A stretch of DNA of 64,000 nucleotides from Diploscapter coronatus (Eukaryota > Nematoda > Chromadorea > Rhabditida > Rhabditidae). Location of the stretch: NCBI GenBank assembly GCA_964036155.1, contig OZ038422.1, positions 14,407,201-14,471,200 on the forward strand, read 5' to 3'. The notes beneath the pieces were generated by a model. The model searched no databases. It was not told where the DNA came from and saw only the letters and a list, made by a program, of their open reading frames with translations. Positions 25,014 to 34,642 of this stretch are shown here, in pieces. A program made the position numbers and the translations under genes. The first letter of the stretch is position 1. Every line of letters starts with the position of its first letter.

Positions 25014-26500
25014 CTAAATAGCAGAGTTAGGGCTGGACGGAACTGAGATCCGGAATTCCAGGTTCTGAACTCCGTCCAGCCCTGAACAAAGTGCTAGATA
25101 CTTATTGACAGTCACTCCACACAACGTTTCATTTCTAGCGAATTGTTTCTGGATAGTATCATTGAAGGACCCAAATGGTTTGAATCCATCGAAATTCGGC
25201 AGAGATTCACCATTAGGGCCATCGCCAGTCACGTTCATCCACCTATAGTCCAGAATTTTATTGATGATATTTTCGAGAATCCCAATACCAGAGTCCAATG
25301 TAGCTTAGACTTGGTTTCCACCCTCCTGCAATAAAATTATTCATTGGTAGCTCCAAACTAAATCCAGGGATATTTTGACATTTTGGAGTTATTACATTAT
25401 TGACACAGGTTAAAAATTCTTTCTATTGTAGAAGGAAATTGCGAAATAATAGTAATAAAAACGATATGGCTTACCCGTAATCGTGTTCCAATTTTGCTGA
25501 TTTGTAATAATCATGACGTTTGAGAGGTATTGCTGTATTTACTGGAATAATCTGTCATAGAGAATTTTCGAACTAACCTTAGCCCTCGTCAGAAGAGAGT
25601 TGAGGAAATTGATATTCGACGTGGTATCCGTTGACCATATCTCGGGCCAAGCGATAACCAGGTACATGTACGAAAGTGGTATGCCTCGGGAATTCAAGCC
25701 CGTATAATATTCATCGACCTGAAATTCAAAACCGCAAACAATAACAATGTGTAACAAATGCAAAGGAAATTTTCAAGCATTTTCCCATAATTTTACAACA
25801 ATTTCTTCGATTTATATGATTATGGATGGAGTATCACGCCATAAAATGTCTGTTAGTTAGATGAAGAAATTGATTAATTTTTTCTGAAATGATATATACT
25901 AGCCTGCTGAAATCCTTGTTTGCTAGACTTTGGTTGTGGCTCCATTATGAATTCGGCCCAATCATAGGTGGTCACTGAATTACAAAAATTTGAATTTAAG
26001 GTTGGTAATGAAAATTTTCCAATCTTTTTAGAGTAGTAAGTAAATTTTTGAGATCTATCTAGAATTTTTAATCGTTTGAATTTACGATTTTTGTAGGTAT
26101 TGTAGTTAGTGATAGCATTATCGTCGAAAGAACCAAGACCGTCAGATTTATAAGCCCTGAAAAGATTTTGTCTGTGCTGAAGATTTTGAAAATATCACTT
26201 TTGAGGTTAATTTCATACGAAAAGGTGATAATCAGAAAATTTCAAATGATTTCCGTCATATGATCATTCAAGAATATGAAATGAGTGTAAAAATATACCT
26301 AAATGTTCCAATATCGTAATTACTCTGCTGCATGCATTTCATCTGATCGGTTGTTGCGATTTCAGCGAAATCGACGTACATCGGAAAATTTGGAGCCTGA
26401 AATTATTCACATCAACGACAAAGACCTAAAACTGCAAATTCACCGTTGTAGTTTGTGATGCTACCAATGCCATGTTAAGAAAGCTGATTAAGAGCTCCAT
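25014..26500 (-). CDS. GH25-type lysozyme, nematode LYS family
   Basis: Eight exons in transcription order: 26500-26444, 26396-26299, 26156-26086, 25974-25904, 25718-25578, 25532-25475, 25325-25289, 25242-25014. They give 253 residues. The signal peptide is short (MELLISFLNMALVAS). Family features include YVDFAEI and CMQQ, RAYKSDG, TTYDWAE, GFQQ, the block WSTDTTSNINFLNSLLTRAK, LW then NVTGDGPNGE, FKPFGSF and ETLCGVTVNK. Proteins of this family are secreted, often from the gut, and degrade or bind bacterial wall material. The acidic DxE pair of typical GH25 enzymes is not evident where expected (YLVIAWPEIW), so catalysis is uncertain. The intron after exon 4 uses a GC donor (25903), and the 46-nt intron after exon 7 is forced by frame. 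The last 20 or so codons lie in a hairpin (25029-25083). A decayed copy lies just downstream. Confidence 0.85.
25029..25083. repeat. hairpin (foldback) repeat inside the lysozyme 3' coding end
   Basis: Perfect 13-bp arms at 25029-25041 and 25071-25083 (AGGGCTGGACGGA and its complement), with further partial pairing toward the centre. The bases encode the final residues of the lysozyme after the conserved CGVTVNK, ending with the stop at 25014. It looks like a small foldback element that became coding. Confidence 0.7.
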
Positions 26501-29500
26501 ATTGAATTTATAAAACTAGTTAGTATTCAAAAGTATGCAATTAAAGAATGAAACTCAGACGTACCAAACGACAATTTTTGAAAATATTTTCATTGATGGT
26601 AGTTATAAGTCTCATTTTCTGCGATAAACCAGTGATTTCTGTCCAACTCCTTAAAATTAACTGTGTCATGCATGATAAGCTATAAACTTTGCACTTCAGA
26701 CTTCAAGTACTTTGTTGGCAAAATTGAGTGTTCTATGATGTCAACGCTATTTTTCATTAATTGTTTTAATTTTTTCATAAATTTAAAATGGCTATTAAAA
26801 TTTTAGAATTCCCTCGAAAATTTATGTCCATGTGAGATGTGCTATCGTGATTTCGCCAAAGGCGTTCCATTATTCGCGAGGAAAAAATATCTTCTGCAAT
26901 GTATAACCCAGAGGCAAAAGTGGTAAGAGCCACTAAAGCTGCAGATCTAACCTCTGAACTTTCATTTTTGCGTAATATCAGACTTATTTTAAAACAAAAA
27001 ATCGTTCATTTTTATCAATATGCAAGCATTTTTCTGAAAGAAAAAATATATTTTCAAGATATAAAGCAATCTCCTGATAAATACTTATCACATTTATACG
27101 ATTTCTTGGAAATTTTCACTCTTACTCTTGATTAACTCAAAGAAATTGCGACACAAAACTGATCCTAACTATATCTTTGTCTAAATCAAGCGATATTTGA
27201 CATTACTAATTTATCAGATATCGAAAAGTGAATGTAAAAGCCAATCTTGTTAGGTAAACAGTGTATGCGAATCAATGTGAGAAAATTCATCTCTTATTAT
27301 ATCCAATTCATAATATAATTTCGAGCCTGAGAATTAATATATTTCTACTTGAGCCTTTGAAATTCGCCGAATTATTTCAACTAAATTCGCATATCTGGAC
27401 TTAATCAATATTTAATATATTATTTCCTAAAATCTAAGAGAAAATAAATCGATAAATTATAAAAAAAAAAGCGCAATAGATGAAGTAATTAATTGAAAAT
27501 CTCCATTGTCGAATGCATACTATTAAATTCGAATATTTTCCATATTTTCAGAAAGACTGCTATTATACGATTTCGGATTTGTAATTTGACATTCGCGGTA
27601 TTACTGTTTCGATGATCTTGTATTTTCAAAACACTTTTCTGTTTTCTTGATCAAGAGCTGTTTTAAATAGGGCGTCTCCAAACTTTCCCCATCACATGAT
27701 GATGGATAGATGATGCAAACAGTCTGGGATAAATAATATCAGTAATCCATTTTGACCGCCAAATTATTATGCTGAAGTTCTCATTGAAATTCAGCATGAA
27801 TTTCAAATTTTATCAAATCGATAAAAATATCATCATATTTTCCTGATGATTTGTTTTCCAGATAAAAATTCAACAAAAGTATCGATATTCTCAATAATTG
27901 ACCTAATTTGTCCAATTTATTTGCGAATATCGACGAATCATTGATTTTTTTTCTACATTTTATTCTTCCGCTTCATTTTTTATCCGATTTCGTTGTTCTA
28001 CAGATGCGTAAAGATGCACTCGAAAAAGTTTACGACTTCGTCAATTATCCCTATTTTTCTGGTTTATTTCCACTTTTTCCTATATCTCTTCCGAAATCCA
28101 GCCGTTTTGCCCATTTATTTTCTCGCTTTTCAATTAAAAATGGTTAGGAAATTAATGTGTGTTGGCTGCTTGAAGCTTAGCGGATAGTCAGGCAAACTAG
28201 ATGAACGTTGGAATTCCATATCAATTTATTATCCTCAAACTTGGATAGTTAAACCATAAAATGAAAAATTTGTTTAAATCATAAATAAAAGCAAATCCGT
28301 TCAATCCTTGAGCAGCAAGGAATGCTCCCTTTATCTCGAGGTAAAGGCGAGGGGAATGAGAGAAAAAACCTACTATCTTGCATCGGGGATAAATTTAAAC
28401 TGAAGATATAAATAAATATGCATTTTCTATGAAGTAGCAAAACAAGGGCCGCAATTTGTGACATTCATAAAGGGTTGACAGGCGGCGCTTTCCCAGCGAA
28501 AGTCTGGTGATATCAAAGGCTTGCTTATCCCTCTATCCTCCATCATTGGAGAAAGATCTCGAAAGAGATAGCATCGCGGTCACTATTTCTTTGGCAGCAT
28601 GTCATCACTGATGGCAAAAAGAAGAAAAGGACGGGAGGCTTCCAGTCCCCAAATTGAGACCCAAGTCGCTGATAAACCGGTCACTCCTGGGCTAATTCTT
28701 CCCTCGGACTTGTCTCGTTGATAAGGGAGTCGAGGATTCTCTTTCATTCACTGATGAAGAATACCGCGAAAAACCAAGATGGAATATCAGTCGGGGATAT
28801 TTGAAGGAGGGAGAGAAAAATTCTCCGAGTGATAAAGGATAAGGAAGAAGAAAGGGTTGGGATAATGCAGGTCCAACTCGATTTGATGATCGATGCATCA
28901 GAGGAATGGGGAATAGAAAGATGGGAGGACATGCGTCCCCCGTCCGTCCACAGCTGGGAGACTGTCCTACTTTACCACTCTTCATCATCCACAGCACAAT
29001 CACTTTCGTTCGCAGACATGCGAAGAAGCTACCTGATATTATGGATCTTCACCAATGCTTATCGATAGTTTGCAGCAATGTTTTTAAATTTATCATCTTC
29101 TACATTTTTTTCAGAATTTTACATTTGGTGACTCCGCTTGAAAAGTTTGATGATTGAATCTCATTGGATTTTATCGCTTTTCCGTCATTGACTGTAAATA
29201 ACAGCGCTTTGTTGGCTAATAGAAAAAGATCTCGGCTTTTCTAAGAAATAGTATGGGGAGGCAAGATAGGAAAAGAAAAAAAAGCGGTGTCTTTTTTCTA
29301 ACTGGTGTCCTGGTGTCTTTTTCTAGGAGCCCACTTTGTTCAACAGTAAATATTAACGTTTGAAGGTTATACTTTACATTTATGGCGCGCCCGCTAGTTT
29401 CTCAAAAAAATTAGTAATTATTATTTTCTGTAATAATAAAATTATTGACTATCTCCCCCAACCTGTTTCGGAATTACGGAGACTTTGATTGTCTAAGCGA

Positions 29501-30090
29501 TACCCCCTGCCATTTCGCGCACCAGTCATTCTTCCTCCCCTCCATCTTGATGCTTCTTCATATTAGGACATAAAATGTTGGGGCTGCACTTCGCCAGTCC
29601 TTCCCTCCTGATCAGAAAAGCAAAGCGTATTTGGAGTCTCACAATCAGTCGTCACCACCACCCCACATTTCTCCATCTTATATGCTTCCTCGAGGCTTTT
29701 CATATAAAAGCAGAAAGACGCCTGGCCAGTTTTAGGATCTCCACTCTCACTTACATGTGATTGTCAGATTGTCAGTCGGTTATGTCTACGTAGGCAAAGG
29801 TTTTTCGTCTCATAATATCGATTTATCCAAAATATCTTGATTATCTCTAAATTTTGATTGATTACTTGTTATCATGCGCATGTCACTTATTATTTGCGAT
29901 CATTTAAAGATATCTTGGAGTAAGAAATGATAAAATAGAGGCAAGTTGGAAAGGTGATGGTCTTGCTTCATCAATGCATACTCTGATAGTTTAGTCTTTT
30001 CTGAAGTTTACCAGTAGTTTTTTTCAAATAATGAACACCTCCTTTTCTACAGTATTTATTATTTTCATATTGGTAAGATTATACTTCCCT

Positions 30091-30153
30091 GGGTCCCTAC
30101 TAAAGTCTATTCGGTTGGGCTGAGGTCAACCGAATAGACTTTAGTACGGATCC
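30091..30153. repeat. foldback hairpin element, copy 1
   Basis: Perfect 20-bp arms at 30098-30117 and 30127-30146 around a 9-base loop. The stem extends imperfectly outward to about 30 bp. The arm reads TACTAAAGTCTATTCGGTTG. Confidence 0.8.
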
Positions 30154-30784
30154 TGATGTCATGTTGATGCTGAATATGTTTCGATTAGCTCACCATCCCC
30201 AATATTCTTGTTAATATCCCGATCGATATTGATTATTTTTAATCTCTATGATTTGTTTAGATTTTCCCCATTGCCCCTCTGTCTGATTATCAATATCTTA
30301 TGAAGCGTCAGAGTTGTTTCGCATCCCTCCATTCTTCATCCTTCACCCTTTCTTCAATTCATTCTTTTTCCCTGCGCACATCAGTAGACCTGTCTCTTCC
30401 CAGTCGCATACCTGATAAGCTAGTATCATTATCCTATCTCCTTCCCTTCCCCATCCTTTCTTCTTCTCTGCCCCTCTTCGTCCAAACTGACGTTAAATGC
30501 AATCTCTTTATGCAAGGCGCGCGAAACTAGACATGTATGGTGGTCTCAGAAATAGCCCATTTTCCTCCTCACGAGTCGTCCGAAGTTGATTGTGGGGAGA
30601 GATACTTCACTATCGACCGCAGGAAAGTTCGGCTTGAGAAATCTCTTTGTTCTTATCTCAACCCCATCGATTTTACTACGCCTGAATGAAATATCACCTT
30701 CCCTTGAATACTCATGAACCTATTGGCTTTTCTTTCGGAGCTTGTGTCGTTGAACGTCTTGTAAAAATTTTCGCAAATTTTGGG

Positions 30785-30838
30785 CCCGTACTAAAGTCTA
30801 TTCAGTTGAGCTGAGTTCAACCGAGTAGATTTTACAAG
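30785..30838. repeat. foldback hairpin element, copy 2 (diverged)
   Basis: The left arm, 30788-30808, differs from copy 1 at one base over the shared part. The 9-base loop is similar, and the right arm at 30818-30835 has several changes. It is clearly the same element as at 30091 and in the same orientation. Confidence 0.78.
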
Positions 30839-31292
30839 GAATACAAACTGTAAATCATGAATCATGCTCAAAATCGATAGGTAATGGCAATCGAACATAT
30901 TGATTACTATAATCAAGTCAAAAAATGTTAAAGGTCTCGAATAGCTCTGCAGTTTAGTTCCGAATTTTAACTATTCACTTCGCAATACATCGGCAAAAAT
31001 TTTAAATTAGCCTACATTGTAAAATCGAGCATTAACAATGTCATTGTTTGCAGCATCAACGAAGTAAAATGTGCAGCCAAATTGCGGTACTATTTGGGAC
31101 CTTAGCGTTTATTTTACTTTATTAACGTGTTCAGCGCGTTCGATTTAGGTAACCTACCAGTTTTGAATAAGATCCGTTATTTACAGTTTACATTCCTTGT
31201 TTGTACGAGTCATGGTGAAGATAACCAGATGCCTATTTTCGATTTACATTCTATCTTAACTTCATATTCTTCATTTATTTATCACGTTTCAG

Positions 31293-33712
31293 ATGTCGAT
31301 ACGTCACGGCAATCTCATTCTTGAGCGAGGCGCCCGAACGACGATCAACGTCGATCGCAGGGGGAATCTCTCAGTAGTCCTACCAATTTCACTGCCTCCC
31401 GGGTTCGAGATCGAGGAATCCGCCAGCAAACCAAAACAACCTCAGATATATGAAAGTAAGCCATTTGAGACTGTTTTTCATGAAACTCTTGGACTTTAGA
31501 ACCTGCTTGCCCTCTTCCCCTGAAGAGGCCGAGGAAGGCGTCTACACCAGTCAAAAGAGTGGAACCAACCTGTGAATCTTCCGCCAAAAATGGGGAGGAA
31601 GAAGAAGAAGGAGAAGAAGAAGAAGACGAAGAAATCAGCGTGGTAGCAGTTTTCAAAGCACCAACGCGGCATGAACCTGCAGCCGAGGTACGTGAAAAGC
31701 TGCCATCACCATCTGTAGAAGACTCCTACGTTAAAAGGCCACTCGTCAAGCCTTCGGAAGCAGCACCTTGGGTTGTCCCAGCTAAAGTTGCTATTGTGGA
31801 TCCAGTCTCTAGTGAAGCAAGGAGCAAAGAGGCTTCAAGCAGAAAATCACAAAATGGGACGAAAACTTCCTGGATTGAGTCGGTCGTGGCATCCATCGTG
31901 GAAGAGAAAAAAGAGGAAGCAATGAGCAAGAAAACATCGAAATCGGAAATCATAAGGACCGAAGAACCCAGCCCTAATCATGTCGAAAAAATTCGAGTAG
32001 TGAGCAAGGAGTCCTCAGGAAATGAAACATCTAGCACAGTCCGTATATTGCAAGAAGAATCGACAAACAAGGAATCATCAAACAAGCCGACAGCACCCAA
32101 ACCCACACCAGCATGGCCAGGATCGATCAATTGCCCTCCCGTGGAAGCTACTGACAGAAATTCATCGACCACAGAGCCATCAAGTAGTTGTTCATCAGCC
32201 GAAACACCCACAGAGTTTTCAGAATCAGGCAAAGTCAGATTTGTTGAAGCTGCTACTAAAATCGTGATAAAGTTGCCATCGACTGTGACGAAAACCTTCA
32301 AGAGTACCGCCGTAAATGAATCTGTCAAAGAGTCAGAGAATAAGAACTCACCGAACCGTAGTTCTTCAGCCAAAGCGACGCCAATGCGTACAGCATCAAT
32401 CCGAACATCTTTCATTGAATCATCGTCCAGGAAGGTAACCAGAAATGCGGAACCAACCAAACCAACGCCATCTTGGACAGAACTCTATAGTGCACCCATT
32501 GTGAAATCATCACCTCGACAAGCAATTGAAAAAGCGACTTCAGACAATAATGGGCCATCAAATGTAGCGTCGATCACGTCGCTGTCGGCCAAGGAAGCAT
32601 CTGACAGAGAAGAATCTCTCGAAGTGGCTCAAGTCATCCAGACATTGGATAGAGAGGAATCTGCAAAAGCTAGGTCTGTCAAGATACCATCAAACGTGGA
32701 TTCTTCTGTGGAAACGAATTCCATCAAAGAAATTCAAAATGACGGACCAGCACCTGATGAAGCTGCCGACAAGTCACTAGCACCAACAGCAAAATTTGTT
32801 AAAACCCCTAAAAACTCTGTAGACCAACTCATCAAAGCACCAGCCAAAGGTTCGCCACTCTACAGAGAACATACTTTGGAAATAACAGTTCCAACCGAGA
32901 AGAAAACAACGAGTAGGGAGCCTCTGCCAGTTGGCGTAGAACCAGTCACGGAGCACCCTGACGACTTAGATCCAATTGACCGAATAACAGCTATCGTTGA
33001 CGCGGCAGTTGAGACGATTAGAAAAGCAACTACCCGAGTCACCATGGCCAAGGAACTAAAAGCCCAAGAAAAAGCAGCCAATTCAACAGTCCAAACTAAG
33101 AAAAGCCGAAAAAATCGAGTAAAATTTCACTCCCGAAGAATTACATCCATAGAACCAGTAATAGGTATTCCAATCCCAGCTAACACAATCATGGTTCCGT
33201 CAAGCAGTATCCCGATTCAAACTGCTACAGTCATGGTTCCGTCAATCGATATCCCGATTCACGGCACTACAATCATGGAGGCACCAATTAAATTACCAGT
33301 TCAACCTATCGCTATCGTGAAAGCAACAGTCGAAAAGCCAGTGAAGTCCCTTCCCACATTCCAAGAAATCATGAGCAAAGTGAAGAAGATCACCGATGCT
33401 ACTCCTCGAACTAGAATCGCTCCCACTCGATCTGCTGCACAAGCGGTTCCGCCAAGGAGAGTCGAGCAAGGTACTCTTCGTTCTACCCAAGACTGCCACT
33501 CCCTCTAATTTTCGTACGGTTTCTCTGTCTCCATCTCTTCAAAACACTCCAAGTTTATCAAAAGCAAATTCCCAAAAATTATTATAGTAGAGAAATTCGG
33601 AACTGCCATTGATAGTGGAACATTTCTAACTAACTACCACCACTACGCTAAGTCACTTGCAGCATTGCGCTCTTCGAATATAGAAGCGTCAAGAGAAGAA
33701 AGGCGAAAGTAA
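31293..33712 (+). CDS. long disordered Ser/Thr/Lys/Glu-rich protein
   Basis: Exons 31293-31455, 31500-33470 and 33588-33712 give 752 residues. The ATG follows GTTTCAG directly, suggesting trans-splicing or a 5' UTR intron. The N-terminal 54 residues are ordered-looking (RTTINVDRRGNLSVVLPISL). A Lys/Arg patch and an acidic Glu run follow, then about 500 residues rich in Ser, Thr, Pro, Lys and Glu, with no signal peptide or membrane segment. Near residues 610-660 there are three loose repeats of the form (V/M)xVPSxxIPIxxxT. The long open frame stops at 33508 if exon 2 is not spliced. Splicing at 33470 reaches either 33588 (ending EASREERRK) or 33830 (see next entry). Both give coherent coding sequence. 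I do not recognise the family. It is probably an intracellular scaffold-like protein, but that is inference. Confidence 0.72.
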
Positions 33713-33829
33713 GCGTGCACGATAGAGAGATGAAAGAGACCTTGCGAAAATGGAAGAGAGCGGCAGTCTTTGATGAAATAATTTGTATTGATTCCTTTCA
33801 AATGACTCAAAAATGACGTTAAATGGTTC

Positions 33830-33992
33830 AGACTACGTGATCACTGATCTGAACTGCCCAAGAGCAAACAGCATCGAATCGACAAGCGGCACTGACACGA
33901 CCAACGACGACGATGAAATTCCCTTCGTTCCAGCTTTCGACTTCGTCGAAGGCGATGATTCTGGTACAGTCGTGTTAACCAATACCTCCTGA
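33830..33992 (+). other. alternative last coding exon of the upstream gene, or a short separate ORF
   Basis: After the acceptor TGGTTCAG at 33822-33829, the frame matches the phase-1 donor at 33470. It reads DYVITDLNCPRANSIESTSG, continues acidic, includes IPFVPAFDFVEGDDSG and stops at 33992. The same frame is also open from an ATG at 33813, making a 59-codon ORF. Composition is strongly coding-like. It is either a mutually exclusive terminal exon with 33588-33712 or an independent small gene. Confidence 0.5.
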
Positions 33993-34642
33993 AAAGTTAT
34001 TGTAAAGGTACACTTTACAACATATCGTCTACGCGTGCTTGCTTTGTAAAGCAGTTGTTTGCTCTTGAGTTGCAACAATTTGATGGTTTATCGATTTTTT
34101 CTTAAATTTCGTAGTTTTTTAAACCGATTAACGGTAATTATCGATAATTAGTGAATAATTACCAAAAGATCGAATGAAAACAAAGAAAATTAAATGAAAG
34201 TGAAAATTCCATTTAAATAATGCCTTACAATGCAAACCGCGACGATAGGTGGAGCGTACTGTTCGCAAGTCATAGATGCCGAATGGCATATGCAAGACTC
34301 ATCTCGAAGACAATGGAGAATAGATTTATTTTAATAGAAAGACAAATTATAAGTTATTGGCCCATAGAAAAAGACACCGGTTTTTTTTTCTTTTCTCTTC
34401 CCTTGCCTCATCATGTTATTTCTTAGAAACATCGGTATTTTTCTAGGAGCCAAGCTGCGCTTGATTTAATCTTTTTCAAAGAAAAATTCATCGGTTTGTT
34501 CGAAGTGTTGCAGGGCTTCATTTTTTTTTCCAAATGTTGCTGTTCTTCAATGACAAGCAACTCACACATTCGAAAAAAAAAAAAAAAAACATCCAAGTAT
34601 CGAAGAGGGAAAACTTCTGAATCCTCCTCTCTTCAGTCCAAT
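33993..34642. other. intergenic, no gene recognised
   Basis: AT-rich. An ATG frame at 34220 (68 codons, starting MPYNANRDDRWSVLF) looks partly coding but could not be joined in frame to anything. A 17-base A run lies at 34574-34590. CTCTTCAG at 34629-34636 may be the trans-splice acceptor of the next gene. Confidence 0.4.

Larger units (their letters stand above)
26501..31292. other. gene-poor 4.8-kb stretch
   Basis: No spliced gene could be built on either strand. The content changes along it: AT-rich to about 28.2 kb, then more GC-rich and pyrimidine- or purine-biased patches near 28.5-29.0, 29.5-29.75 and 30.3-30.5 kb. It contains two foldback hairpin copies, annotated separately. Open frames of 60 to 100 codons exist on both strands without domains. 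It could hold regulatory DNA for the gene at 31293, unspliced non-coding RNA or relic repeats. Confidence 0.45.

Noticed and set aside
25243..25298. Frameshift in the lysozyme between LWYW and NVTG
   Set aside because: A 46-nt GT-AG intron (25243-25288) restores the family sequence, so no frameshift is needed.
26899..27135. 78-codon plus-strand frame in the gene-poor region
   Set aside because: It is AT-driven, with no domain and no acceptor or donor that extends it.
31978..32460. Minus-strand 160-codon open frame
   Set aside because: It is antisense to the long Ser/Thr-rich exon and reflects codon composition. It has no independent features.
34220..34426. Upstream exon of the zinc-finger gene
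   Set aside because: The start looks coding, but no donor joins it in phase to 34637 or later.
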